Shown here: in pieces, positions 26,953-35,243 of the stretch
Numbering within the stretch: position 1 is the first letter of the stretch
Layout: every line of letters starts with the position of its first letter
Virus record (IMG/VR): IMGVR_UViG_3300023179_000245
Coordinates: 1-39,110 of that record
Reading direction: 5' to 3' (one strand)
Source: a virus
DNA: 39,110 nucleotides
Notes under the pieces: model-generated
Database searches by the model: none
Seen by the model: only the letters and a program-made list of their open reading frames with translations
Told to the model about the DNA's origin: nothing
Program-made: the position numbers and the translations under genes

Positions 26953-28535
26953 TGGTTAAGTCGTTAGATGGTGTACTAACTAAAAAAGCTCACAAGAAAG
27001 AAAAATTTACAGAACAACAGATACAGGATTTGTTACTATGTAGTGATCCTGATACTGGTTACCTACACTTTAGTAAAAACTTCTACTATATTCAACATCC
27101 TGTACAAGGTAAGTTACTATTTGATCCTTTTGATTTTCAAGTAAGGCTTATGCATGCCTATCATAATCATAGATTTACCGTAAATATGCTACCACGTCAG
27201 ATGGGTAAAACTACCTGTGCTGTATGTTATTTGTTATGGTATGCTATGTTTAACCCAGATCAAACAATTCTTATAGCAGCACACAAATATACTGGTGCAT
27301 ATGAAATTATGCAGCGTCTACGCTATGCTTATGAATTGTGTCCTGATTACATACGTTGTGGTGTTATTAACTATAACAAAGGCAGCATAGAATTTGACAA
27401 CGGTAGTCGTATTGTCAGTGCTACAACTACTGGTAATACTGGTCGTGGTATGAGTATTTCTTTACTATATTGTGATGAGTTCGCTTTCGTCCCACCAAAC
27501 ATTGCTGATGAGTTTTGGACTTCCATTTCTCCAACATTGGCAACTGGTGGTCGTGCTATTATTACTAGCACACCAAATAGTGACGAAGACACATTTGCTA
27601 ACATTTGGAAAGAAGCTAATAATAAATTTGATGAGTTTGGTAATGAAGCAGAACTAGGCCTAAACGGTTTCTTCCCATTTACTTGTAGTTGGAATGAACA
27701 TCCAGATCGTGATGAGCAGTGGGCTAGAGAAGAACAGGGTCGTATCGGTGAAGAACGTTTTCGTCGTGAATATGGCTGTGAGTTTTTGATCTATGATGAA
27801 ACACTGATCAATAGTATTAGACTTAGTGAACTTATTGGACGTGATCCTATATGGAAAATGGGACAAACACGTTGGTACCGTAAAGTTGATCCAGAAATGC
27901 TATATCTTGTAGCACTTGATCCTAGCTTAGGAACTGGTGGAAACTACAGTGCTATTGTAGTGTTTGAGTTACCATCATTCAAGCAAGTAGCAGAGTGGTA
28001 TCATAATATTACTCCAATCCAAGGTCAAATTAAGGTATTAAAAGATATATTGGATTATATTGCTAGTCAAATGAATGGCAATCTTAATAACATTTATTGG
28101 AGTATAGAAAATAATACAGTTGGTGAAGCAGGTCTAGTAGTTATACGTGATCAAGGAGAAGAAAAGTTTCCTGGGCTTATGGTAAGTGAGCCTATACGCA
28201 AAGGTCATGTACGTAAGTTTCGTAAAGGATTTAACACTACTCACAGTGCTAAAATTGCTGCCTGTGCTAGATTAAAAGCACTTATAGAAACAGGACAAAT
28301 GGAAATATATAGTCGTCCTATGATCAGCGAACTTAAAGCATTTATAGCACACGGATTTACTTTTAAGGCCAAAGAAGGTGATCACGACGATCTTGTTAGT
28401 GCCTTGTTATTACTGTGTAGAATGAGTAATCTAGTAGCAGATTGGGATCCTAGAGTGTTTGAAAGCCTTAGTGGCGTGCATACAGAAGAGGATTTTGTGG
28501 CACCATTACCAATCTTTGTTTCTCAAGGTTTCTAA
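26952..28535 (+). CDS. 17: Terminase large subunit gp17
   Basis: A 527-residue packaging ATPase/nuclease. The Walker A is PRQMGKTT (about residues 81-88), compared with SRQLGKTT in T4. The Walker B is LLYCDEFAF (about 171-179), with the motif III-like ITSTPNS after it. The RNase H-like nuclease domain begins at LVALDPSLGTGG (about 317-328, first catalytic Asp), has WSIENNTVGEAG (second acidic residue), and ends with DHDDLVSALLLL (about 476-487, final Asp). It is shorter than T4 gp17 (610 aa), mostly at the N-terminus. It translocates DNA into the prohead and cuts concatemers. Coupled to the upstream gene by TAATG. Confidence 0.95.
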   Translation: MVKSLDGVLTKKAHKKEKFTEQQIQDLLLCSDPDTGYLHFSKNFYYIQHPVQGKLLFDPFDFQVRLMHAYHNHRFTVNMLPRQMGKTTCAVCYLLWYAMFNPDQTILIAAHKYTGAYEIMQRLRYAYELCPDYIRCGVINYNKGSIEFDNGSRIVSATTTGNTGRGMSISLLYCDEFAFVPPNIADEFWTSISPTLATGGRAIITSTPNSDEDTFANIWKEANNKFDEFGNEAELGLNGFFPFTCSWNEHPDRDEQWAREEQGRIGEERFRREYGCEFLIYDETLINSIRLSELIGRDPIWKMGQTRWYRKVDPEMLYLVALDPSLGTGGNYSAIVVFELPSFKQVAEWYHNITPIQGQIKVLKDILDYIASQMNGNLNNIYWSIENNTVGEAGLVVIRDQGEEKFPGLMVSEPIRKGHVRKFRKGFNTTHSAKIAACARLKALIETGQMEIYSRPMISELKAFIAHGFTFKAKEGDHDDLVSALLLLCRMSNLVADWDPRVFESLSGVHTEEDFVAPLPIFVSQGF

Positions 28536-28541
28536 TAAATA
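28535..28541 (+). promoter_or_regulatory. Late-promoter-like box 5 nt before 28547
   Basis: ATAAATA, then TTACT, then the ATG. Its first A is the last base of the gp17 stop. No Shine-Dalgarno is at normal spacing. Confidence 0.5.
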
Positions 28542-28546
28542 TTACT

Positions 28547-31159
28547 ATGAGTGCAAATTTTCAACGCATCGCTGTGGATTTGGGTCGTCAATTACAGACT
28601 AGATTCCCCAGCCTAAAGAAGAGTACAGCAGATGACAAGCCTATTGATGGGGTTAATTTAAAAGATGAGGATGCAAGAATATTTAACTTTGATTTTGTAG
28701 ATGAAAGTGGCGCAAAGCTAGTTAATGTAACAGTAAGTCTTAATGAAAAAGATGATGGAGGCGGTGGTCCAGGATTGGATGTAACTTGGAATGAACAGGT
28801 TCAAAGTAGGTCTTGGGATAGGTTTATTCGTAGTATTTTACCTAAATTTGCACAAACTCACGGACTTAACTTTAACGCACAAAATCCAAGTCAAAGTAAT
28901 CTAGTTAAAAGATATTCCTTTGGGGAAGGTAATATGAATGAATCAAAATTATTTGGGACCAGTAAAACCAGTTACCAAGAAGTAGGAGAAGCTAAAATTA
29001 TAGTAAGGCACACACAGCCTATTAATTTTAATGCTCCTAATGGTCGAACACAACATATTGAAAATATCTATGTGGAAAACAGCATAGGTGAACGTTTTCG
29101 TTACCCAATAAAGCACCTAAATGGAGCTAGAGCAATGGCTCGTCACATAGCGGAGGGTGGAAGTTTTTTCGATGATATTGGCAACTATATTATTGGGCTT
29201 AGTGAAGAACTAGGTAAGTTAAGAATATTTAAAAACTACGTAGACCGTAGCCCTGTTGTTAGTGAAAATATGGGCAATATACAAACTAAAGTGATTGATC
29301 GTATTGGCAACATTAAAGAAGAGATACATGCTCTACAAGTACAAAAACATTATGTTCAGTTTAAAGAGAATTTTAGTGTAGCAACTAAAAATGATATACC
29401 AGAAGATATTCTAAATGATTGGATTGATCGACTAACTGTACGTAGTTTTAATGAAGAACTTAAGGATGCTTTTCCCTATATCTATAAACTAGTTGATGAA
29501 ACAGAAATACCAGTTAAAGAGTTAAGTGCAGATGATATTCTAGAAGGTGATAAAGAGTACGATGAAAATGATCCACCATTTGATCCAGATCCTCCTAAGA
29601 AAAAGAAACCTGCTGGTGATGGTGCAGAACACGGTGGACATAGTCGTGCTAAACATCTTGCCAAGCAGGCTATGAAAGATAAGGAAAAAGAAGTTAAAGA
29701 ATTCAGTATGTTTGAAAAGTACTTGAATCAGATTGTCAGTGAAACAGATGATGTTTTTAGTGGCGATGAAGAAGTACAAAATCAAGCAATGGAACAACTT
29801 AAACAGTTATTCTCCAGTGAACTTCCATTAGGCACTAATGGATCAAATGCTATAGATAGTGTTGCTGGAATGATTGATGAGAAAAAACTTAATAAAGCAT
29901 TTGCTCTACTAGCAGATCTTGGTTTAGATGAAATGGATGCTAGACCAATCATCAACGAGTTTTTAAGAAGTTATGATGCAGAGAATGGAACAGACTTGAG
30001 TGATCGTTTAGGATTTGATGGAGCAAGTTCAGCACCAGCAGCACCTCCTCCCCCACCTGCTCCAGCACCAGCAGCACCTCCCCCTGAAGCCGCTGCACCA
30101 CCTGCCCCTGGTATGGCAGCACCAGCAGCACCTCCAATGGATCCTATGGCAGCAGCCGGTGGAGCAGCACCTGGCCCAATGATACCAAATCCTGCCGCTC
30201 CTATGATGGAAGGAAAGATGATGCACCGCATAGTGGATGAAATCTTTAGTCGTGTTAGTGGGTTCTTCAATGAGAACAATGGTACATTTACTATTGGTGA
30301 AGAAGGCTTTGTTACCAAGATGTGTAAGGAGTTAAAGGAAAAATATCGTATTGATCCAAAAAATCCTAAAGCAGAAATGTTTGATCGTATGGTAGAAGGT
30401 GCCTGTGGTCGAATAATGGAAAAACTTAAAGAGCGTCATCACGCACGTTATGAACAGGCTCGTATGTTGGAACTATCAGGTATTAAAGCACCAAGTTTTG
30501 ATCAAGATGCAGAAGAAGGAATTGTAAGTGGGCACATGAGTCCAAATTATGGAAGTGCAAGAGCAGGTGGAGGAGCACAGGCTTATAATAAACCATCAGC
30601 AGCACCAAAGCCAACTAATCCTAATTACAAAGGAGTGATCAATAATATACCAAGTCCTCCAGATGGTGCCACAGCGCCCCCACCAAAAGGCAAGCCAGTC
30701 ACTAGAGAAAGTGGTGAATTGGCTGCTATTTTAAAACTATCGGGAATTAAAGAATTTTTAAATCCAGATCAAATGATGAAGGACATTACCAGTAAAATTC
30801 CTGCTCAAAATATGACTAAATCAAATACCAGTAGTGGTCAGATTGATGGTAAGGAAGTAGGATATGATCAGGCAATGGATAAGTTTAGGGGCATGTCAGG
30901 TAATATGAAATTACCATTTGGTATGAAATTCAACCCAGATGATATTGGTGGCAGTGTAACCAATATGATGAAGGGTGTACAAGGACAAGCTGGCAATATG
31001 ATGAAGGGTGTACAAGGAAATATGCCAAATATGGGTGGTATGGATTTGAATAAAATGATGGGCGATTTAATGAATGGCACATTGAATCCAGAGCAATTAA
31101 GTCCAGAACAAGCTAAAGGTATGTTGAAACAAATTCAACAAATGACAAAACAACAATAA
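28547..31159 (+). CDS. Large conserved T4-like phage protein, probable virion-associated, function unknown
   Basis: An 870-residue protein. MSANFQRIAVDLGRQLQTRF, SKLFGTSKTSYQEVGEAKII, FRYPIKHLNGARAMARHIAE and NDWIDRLTVRSFNEELKDAF are conserved in a family I recall from environmental T4-like phages, near terminase and head genes and without assigned function. Layout: a folded N-terminal region (about 1-330), a charged linker (about 330-400), helices around LFSSELPLGTNGSNAIDSVA, a Pro/Ala-rich linker (about 494-550) and a C-terminal part with glycine and methionine repeats (NMMKGVQG twice). It starts 11 nt after gp17 with no Shine-Dalgarno. It could be a minor head protein or packaging-associated protein; this is inference. 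Confidence 0.8.
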   Translation: MSANFQRIAVDLGRQLQTRFPSLKKSTADDKPIDGVNLKDEDARIFNFDFVDESGAKLVNVTVSLNEKDDGGGGPGLDVTWNEQVQSRSWDRFIRSILPKFAQTHGLNFNAQNPSQSNLVKRYSFGEGNMNESKLFGTSKTSYQEVGEAKIIVRHTQPINFNAPNGRTQHIENIYVENSIGERFRYPIKHLNGARAMARHIAEGGSFFDDIGNYIIGLSEELGKLRIFKNYVDRSPVVSENMGNIQTKVIDRIGNIKEEIHALQVQKHYVQFKENFSVATKNDIPEDILNDWIDRLTVRSFNEELKDAFPYIYKLVDETEIPVKELSADDILEGDKEYDENDPPFDPDPPKKKKPAGDGAEHGGHSRAKHLAKQAMKDKEKEVKEFSMFEKYLNQIVSETDDVFSGDEEVQNQAMEQLKQLFSSELPLGTNGSNAIDSVAGMIDEKKLNKAFALLADLGLDEMDARPIINEFLRSYDAENGTDLSDRLGFDGASSAPAAPPPPPAPAPAAPPPEAAAPPAPGMAAPAAPPMDPMAAAGGAAPGPMIPNPAAPMMEGKMMHRIVDEIFSRVSGFFNENNGTFTIGEEGFVTKMCKELKEKYRIDPKNPKAEMFDRMVEGACGRIMEKLKERHHARYEQARMLELSGIKAPSFDQDAEEGIVSGHMSPNYGSARAGGGAQAYNKPSAAPKPTNPNYKGVINNIPSPPDGATAPPPKGKPVTRESGELAAILKLSGIKEFLNPDQMMKDITSKIPAQNMTKSNTSSGQIDGKEVGYDQAMDKFRGMSGNMKLPFGMKFNPDDIGGSVTNMMKGVQGQAGNMMKGVQGNMPNMGGMDLNKMMGDLMNGTLNPEQLSPEQAKGMLKQIQQMTKQQ

Positions 31160-31183
31160 TTAATACACCTTTTTACTTGATTT

Positions 31184-31191
31184 TATAAATA
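31184..31191 (+). promoter_or_regulatory. Perfect T4 late promoter box upstream of gene 32
   Basis: TATAAATA, an exact match to the T4 late consensus and the only exact one I noticed outside genes. Transcription from it would run through the hairpin at 31193-31220 before reaching gene 32. Confidence 0.6.
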
Positions 31192-31192
31192 C

Positions 31193-31220
31193 AAACGCAT
31201 ACAATAACATGTATGCGTTT
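31193..31220 (+). terminator. Hairpin terminator between 28547 gene and gene 32
   Basis: AAACGCATAC (31193-31202) pairs with GTATGCGTTT (31211-31220), extended by one A-T pair to an 11-bp stem with a 6-nt loop. The T-rich flank TTTTGTTTG and the A-rich opposite flank make it a plausible terminator. It could also serve as a 5' mRNA structure for transcripts from the late box at 31184. Confidence 0.75.
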
Positions 31221-31223
31221 TGT

Positions 31224-31277
31224 TTGACAGGTGTCAGACATATAGGCAAATATTTTAAACATAGGCAAATACAGGAG
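31224..31277 (+). promoter_or_regulatory. Gene 32 control region: TTGACA, palindrome, direct repeat, RBS
   Basis: TTGACA at 31224-31229 overlaps the palindrome TGACA-GG-TGTCA (31225-31236). The -10 is poor (AAATAT at 31248-31253, or TATAGG too close). ATAGGCAAATA occurs twice, at 31242-31252 and 31261-31271, 19 nt apart; the second copy lies two bases before the AGGAG Shine-Dalgarno (31273-31277). T4 gp32 represses its own translation by binding its mRNA leader, so these repeats are good operator candidates. That link is inference. Confidence 0.5.
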
Positions 31278-31284
31278 AAAAACT

Positions 31285-32271
31285 ATGGCAACTTTGGCAG
31301 AAATTAGGGCAAAACTTAAAGAGCAAGAACTTAAAGGTGGTTCAACAGGAGGCGGAGACCTCACCATTTACCCCTTCTGGAATTTAAAAGAAGGCGGCGA
31401 AAGCACAGTAAGATTCCTTCCAGACGGTGATTCAAGCAATACCTTCTTTTGGGTAGAGCGCAGTGTTATTAAACTTGAGTTCGCTGGTATCAAAGGTGAA
31501 ACTGACAATAAAAAAGTAGCAGTACAAGTTCCTTGTATGGAAATGTACGGCGAAGCTTGCCCAGTACTCAATGAAGTACGTGGTTGGTTTAAGGACCCAA
31601 ATCTTGAAGCAATGGGTCGTAAGTATTGGAAAAAGCGTAGTTATCTTTTCCAAGGCTTTGTAGTAGAAGATGGTCTTAAAGAAGATCAAAAACCAGAAAA
31701 TCCTATTCGTAGATTGATTATCGGTCCTCAAATCTTTACCCTTATCAAAGGGGCTTTGATGGACCCAGAGATGGAAGATCTACCCACTGACGTAGTAAAT
31801 GGTGTAGACTTTAAAATGATCAAATCAAGCAAAGGTGGTTATGCTGATTATGGTACCAGCAAGTGGAGTCGTCGTAGTCGTCCACTCAACGAGAAAGAAC
31901 AAACAGCATTGAAAGAATATGGCTTGTTTAATCTTAAAGATTTTCTACCTAAGAAACCTACTGAAGTAGAAATTAAAGTAATCAAGGAAATGTTTGAAGC
32001 CAGCGTAGATGGCGAAGCATATGATATGGATCGTTGGGGTCAATATTTCAAACCCAGCGGTGCAAGTGCTAGTACAGGTGATCCTGTTGCTACAACTCGT
32101 ACATCGGCTCTAGCAGCACTTCCAGTAGATGATATGGATGATGAGCCAGTGAAGGTCGAGTCAAAGCCAGCGGCTAAGGCAGCACCAAAAGCCACAGATG
32201 AGACTAAGAGTGCAGATAGTCGTGCCTCAGACATCTTATCTATGATCCGTAATCGTAATAAACAACAATAA
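31285..32271 (+). CDS. 32: Single-stranded DNA-binding protein gp32
   Basis: A 328-residue protein (T4 gp32 is 301). The N-terminal basic LAEIRAKLKEQEL corresponds to the cooperativity arm. The OB-fold core includes FWVERSVIKLEFAG, MGRKYWKKRSYLFQGFV, RLIIGPQIFTLI and FLPKKPTE, then MFEASVDGEAYDM. The acidic C-terminal tail (DDMDDEPVKVE) is the partner-binding region, and it ends in a helical DILSMIRNRNKQQ. The zinc module is incomplete: only CMEMYGEACPV is present, lacking the last Cys of the T4 C-P-V-C and with no obvious His ligand; cyanophage gp32 looks the same from memory. It coats ssDNA in replication, recombination and repair. AGGAG is 7 nt before the ATG. Confidence 0.95.
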   Translation: MATLAEIRAKLKEQELKGGSTGGGDLTIYPFWNLKEGGESTVRFLPDGDSSNTFFWVERSVIKLEFAGIKGETDNKKVAVQVPCMEMYGEACPVLNEVRGWFKDPNLEAMGRKYWKKRSYLFQGFVVEDGLKEDQKPENPIRRLIIGPQIFTLIKGALMDPEMEDLPTDVVNGVDFKMIKSSKGGYADYGTSKWSRRSRPLNEKEQTALKEYGLFNLKDFLPKKPTEVEIKVIKEMFEASVDGEAYDMDRWGQYFKPSGASASTGDPVATTRTSALAALPVDDMDDEPVKVESKPAAKAAPKATDETKSADSRASDILSMIRNRNKQQ

Positions 32272-32283
32272 TCAATAACACGG

Positions 32284-32321
32284 CTCGAACTGGGAACAAG
32301 GTTCTTGGTTCGAGTTCTTTT
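32284..32321 (+). terminator. Rho-independent terminator after gene 32
   Basis: CTCGAAC (32284-32290) pairs with GTTCGAG (32308-32314). The inner GAAC/GTTC closes an AAG loop, with G-U pairs joining the two stems. It is followed by TTCTTTT. It separates gene 32 from uvsX. Confidence 0.85.
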
Positions 32322-32340
32322 CATTCTATAGGATAATAAT

Positions 32341-33399
32341 ATGGTTACAAAGGCATTTGATTTAAGTAAGTTTCGAAAAACTTTGACAAAAAGTATTGAT
32401 GGACTTGGCGTAGGTTTTAATGATCCCACAGATTGGGTCAGTACTGGTAACTATGCTCTAAACTATTTGATTAGCAGTGATTTTAAGAAAGGTGTTCCAT
32501 TAGGCAAGGTTACAGTATTTGCTGGTGAAAGTGGTGCCGGTAAAAGTTATATCTGTAGTGGTAACTTGATTAAGAATGCTCAGGAACAAGGCATCTTTGT
32601 TGTATTGATTGACAGTGAAAATGCTTTAGATAAGGCTTGGTTAGAAGCATTAGGTGTAAACACAGATGAAGCAAAACTTTTAAAACTCAATATGGCAATG
32701 ATTGATGATGTTGCCAAAACTATCAGTGAGTTTATGAAAGAGTACAAGGCTATGCCAGAAGATAGCAAGCCTAAAGTATTATTTGTTATTGATAGTTTGG
32801 GTATGTTATTGACTCCTACTGATGTAGATCAGTTTGAGGCAGGTAATATGAAGGGTGATATGGGCCGTAAACCTAAGGCATTGACCAGTTTGGTACGTAA
32901 CTGTGTTAATATGTTTGGTAGTTATAACGTAGGTTTAGTCGCTACCAATCATACTTATGCTAGTCAAGATATGTTTGATCCAGATGACAAGATCAGTGGT
33001 GGTCAAGGGTTTATCTATGCGTCAAGTATTGTAGTTGCCATGAAGAAACTTAAGCTAAAAGAAGATGAAGATGGTAATAAGGTAACACAGGTTAAGGGTA
33101 TTCGTAGTGCCTGTAAGATTATGAAGACCAGATATGCTAAGCCTTTTGAAAGTGTATATGTTAAAATACCTTATGAGTCTGGTATGGACCCTTATAGTGG
33201 GTTAGTTGATTTGTTTGAGGAAAAAGGCATACTAGTACAACAGGGTAATAGACTTAAATTTATTCATAGCAATGGAAAAGAGCACTTATTTTACAGAAAA
33301 GAATGGAAAAATGATAAATTAGATATGATAATGGAAGATTTTCCAAAAATCAAACCTAAAGAGGAAACCATTTTAGAGGAAACTGTAGAAAATGAATGA
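32341..33399 (+). CDS. uvsX: UvsX recombinase (RecA family)
   Basis: A 352-residue protein (T4 UvsX is 391). The Walker A is GESGAGKS (residues 62-69). VVLIDSENALDKAWLEALGV follows the first strand. The Walker B is VLFVIDSLGML (from about residue 146). L1/L2-region segments follow (MGRKPKALTSLVRNC, LVATNHTYASQDMFDPDDKI then SGGQGF). It forms presynaptic filaments on ssDNA with gp32 and UvsY and drives recombination-dependent replication. AGGAT precedes the ATG. It heads a cluster with UvsY two genes downstream, and its stop overlaps the next ATG by 8 nt. Confidence 0.95.
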   Translation: MVTKAFDLSKFRKTLTKSIDGLGVGFNDPTDWVSTGNYALNYLISSDFKKGVPLGKVTVFAGESGAGKSYICSGNLIKNAQEQGIFVVLIDSENALDKAWLEALGVNTDEAKLLKLNMAMIDDVAKTISEFMKEYKAMPEDSKPKVLFVIDSLGMLLTPTDVDQFEAGNMKGDMGRKPKALTSLVRNCVNMFGSYNVGLVATNHTYASQDMFDPDDKISGGQGFIYASSIVVAMKKLKLKEDEDGNKVTQVKGIRSACKIMKTRYAKPFESVYVKIPYESGMDPYSGLVDLFEEKGILVQQGNRLKFIHSNGKEHLFYRKEWKNDKLDMIMEDFPKIKPKEETILEETVENE

Positions 33400-33631
33400 T
33401 ACACAAATTGCTGAAATCTGGGTATTTTTTAAAGAGTATTTGCGTAAAGAGGACATTAGTGTAGCAGCAGAGTCATTTGTAGATTTATTAGCAGACTTTG
33501 GTGTAAAAGATAGGGTACTTGAGAACGCATTAGGAACAGATCCAGATTTAGACAATGCTATTGAATATTATCTTGAGGATGATAGTGAAGAAGAAGAATA
33601 CGACGAAGGCTACGATGACGATGATAATTGA
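33392..33631 (+). CDS. Small acidic protein between uvsX and uvsY
   Basis: A 79-residue protein starting in an 8-nt overlap with uvsX. A helical body (SFVDLLADFGVKDRVLENAL, then LDNAIEYYLE) is followed by a run of about 18 acidic residues and Y/G at the C-terminus. A similar small protein next to uvsX is familiar from cyanophage-type genomes, without known function. The acidic tail could mimic DNA or the gp32 tail; this is speculation. Confidence 0.75.
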   Translation: MNDTQIAEIWVFFKEYLRKEDISVAAESFVDLLADFGVKDRVLENALGTDPDLDNAIEYYLEDDSEEEEYDEGYDDDDN

Positions 33632-33633
33632 TC

Positions 33634-34086
33634 ATGTGGTATTCTAAAATACTTAAAGATATAACTGTACTGCCCGATGCTATTGAATACTATAATGATG
33701 AGTTAGTGCAAGCCAAATTAGATATCCGTATAACGGGAAATATTGAAAAGGCTGCTGCCAGTATGCCAGGCATTGTAGAACATAGATTCGGGCAGTTACA
33801 GGAAATTGAGGCTATTTTAGAGTACTTAAACATTGAACTTCGTCAACTTAAAAGCCAACATTTTCGCAAGTATTTAGAAAACTATCAACGTGCCTTAAGT
33901 AGTAGAGATTGTGAAAAATACGTAGATGGAGAAAGCGATGTAGTTGATATGGAAAAGATCATCAACGAATTTGCTCTACTACGTAATAAATGGTTAGGTA
34001 TCACAAAGGCACTTGATGTCAAGCAATGGCAGCTAAGTAATGTTATTAAATTACGTACTGCTGGTATGGAAGACGCAACACTATGA
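33634..34086 (+). CDS. uvsY: UvsY recombination mediator
   Basis: A 150-residue helical protein. FGQLQEIEAILEYLNIELRQ, HFRKYLENYQRALSSRDCEK, YVDGESDVVDMEKIINEFAL and DVKQWQLSNVIKLRTAGMED match the UvsY form of cyanophage-type T4-like phages as I recall it; T4 UvsY (137 aa) is more distant but has the same helical layout and a similar C-terminal half. UvsY helps load UvsX onto gp32-coated ssDNA. The ATG at 33634, two bases after the previous stop, is preferred over the TTG two codons upstream. No Shine-Dalgarno is visible, so it is probably translated by coupling. Confidence 0.85.
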   Translation: MWYSKILKDITVLPDAIEYYNDELVQAKLDIRITGNIEKAAASMPGIVEHRFGQLQEIEAILEYLNIELRQLKSQHFRKYLENYQRALSSRDCEKYVDGESDVVDMEKIINEFALLRNKWLGITKALDVKQWQLSNVIKLRTAGMEDATL

Positions 34087-34093
34087 GGATAAA

Positions 34094-34444
34094 ATGAATG
34101 AGGAAATAAAGAAAACTTTTGATACAGTTAACTTAATGAACAGTTTAAATAATCAAAAGCAGATTTTATACGAGGAATTTAATCAAAGTTTATTGTACTA
34201 CTATAATGGTGCAGTATTTACAGTTAATATAGCTTTATTATCCTTTATTGGCAACTATCTTTATATGGAAAAAGATAGTGTTGTATTACTTGATGACAAC
34301 AAAATGCCAATATTAGTAAATGATATTCCTGAATTTCATAGAAATATTACAGCTATATATACTGAAGCTACAAATCGTTACTTTTACGAGTATAATAAAG
34401 TAACACATCCAAAATTTATAAGTTCACTAGTTAATAATGACTAA
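34094..34444 (+). CDS. Small conserved phage protein downstream of uvsY, function unknown
   Basis: A 116-residue protein starting MNEEIKKTFDTVNLMNSLNN, with AGGAT just upstream; the longer reading from 34040 overlaps uvsY in another frame and is unlikely. A hydrophobic stretch GAVFTVNIALLSFIGNYLY (about residues 42-60) could be a buried helix or a single membrane segment. It is followed by a short beta-like VVLLDDNKMPILVNDI and a helical end. Similar small proteins occur near uvsY in cyanophage-type genomes as I recall. Function unknown. An 8-nt overlap links it to the first gene of the glycosyltransferase-like cassette. Confidence 0.7.
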   Translation: MNEEIKKTFDTVNLMNSLNNQKQILYEEFNQSLLYYYNGAVFTVNIALLSFIGNYLYMEKDSVVLLDDNKMPILVNDIPEFHRNITAIYTEATNRYFYEYNKVTHPKFISSLVNND

Positions 34445-35243
34445 AGGTATATTAATATTTGCACAAGGTCAAGATATAAATTATCTTAGTCTAGCTAAAA
34501 TAGCGGCTAAAAGGGTAAAATATTTTTTAGATCTACCAATTAGTGTAGTCGTCGATTATGATTATGATAATAATGATAAAATTTTTGATCAGGTAATTAA
34601 GAAAAGTACCAATAAAACTCAATCAAGAATTATTCATGATGGTGAAAATTCTAAAAAAATAAAATGGTACAATTTTGATAGATCAGATTGCTTTGAACTA
34701 ACACCGTATGATGAAACTATTGTTATAGATTCAGACTATATTATTAATTCAAAACATCTTTTACGTTGTTTTGATTTGAATAGTGATCTTTTACTCTTTA
34801 AAAATCATTATCATTTATTAGGAAATAGATATAATTCTATATTCACTTATATAAATGAATTTGGAATCCCTTTTTATTGGGCTACAATTTTTTATTTTAA
34901 AAAAACAAACTTTACTAGATCCTTTTTTAATTTAGTTCAATATATTAGAGAAAATTGGACTTACTATTCATTATTATATCAAATTAAAGATCCTAAATTT
35001 AGAAACGATTTTGCTTTTAGCATAGCAGTAAACCTAATGACATTACACATGACTTCTGATAATTTTGGGTTTATACCAGGTAAGTTATATTATGTAATTG
35101 ATCGAGATGAATTAATAGATATTAAAGATGATAAACTAGTGTTTTCTATGAAATCTTCGGATCAGTCTAATATTTTTTCACAAACTAGTATATTGGATGT
35201 TCATATTATGAATAAAGAAAGTATATTGAGGGTATTAGAATGA
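34437..35243 (+). CDS. GT-A-like glycosyltransferase family protein 1 of the right-hand cassette
   Basis: A 268-residue protein. It opens GILIFAQGQDINYLSLAKIA, resembling the next gene's HVIFAQNSSINYVRQAYALA, and has IVIDSDYII at about residues 98-106: a hydrophobic strand ending in DxD, the typical metal/sugar-nucleotide site of GT-A glycosyltransferases. Next come a predicted acceptor-side region rich in aromatic residues (NHYHLLGNRYNSIFTYINEF) and NDFAFSIAVNLM, which is like the conserved (D/N)-x-x-(A/S) helix of GT8-type proteins. It is very A+T-rich compared with uvsX and gene 32. No membrane segments are obvious. The fold assignment is by motif only. Possible targets are fibre proteins, DNA bases or host glycans; none is proven. 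Confidence 0.7.
   Translation: MTKGILIFAQGQDINYLSLAKIAAKRVKYFLDLPISVVVDYDYDNNDKIFDQVIKKSTNKTQSRIIHDGENSKKIKWYNFDRSDCFELTPYDETIVIDSDYIINSKHLLRCFDLNSDLLLFKNHYHLLGNRYNSIFTYINEFGIPFYWATIFYFKKTNFTRSFFNLVQYIRENWTYYSLLYQIKDPKFRNDFAFSIAVNLMTLHMTSDNFGFIPGKLYYVIDRDELIDIKDDKLVFSMKSSDQSNIFSQTSILDVHIMNKESILRVLE

Noticed and set aside
29482-30318. Minus-strand ORFs opposite the Pro/Ala-rich linker
   Set aside because: Shadow frames of a biased coding sequence; no start signals and no recognisable family.
34040-34093. Upstream start for the small gene after uvsY
   Set aside because: It would overlap uvsY by about 47 nt out of frame; the ATG at 34094 has AGGAT upstream.
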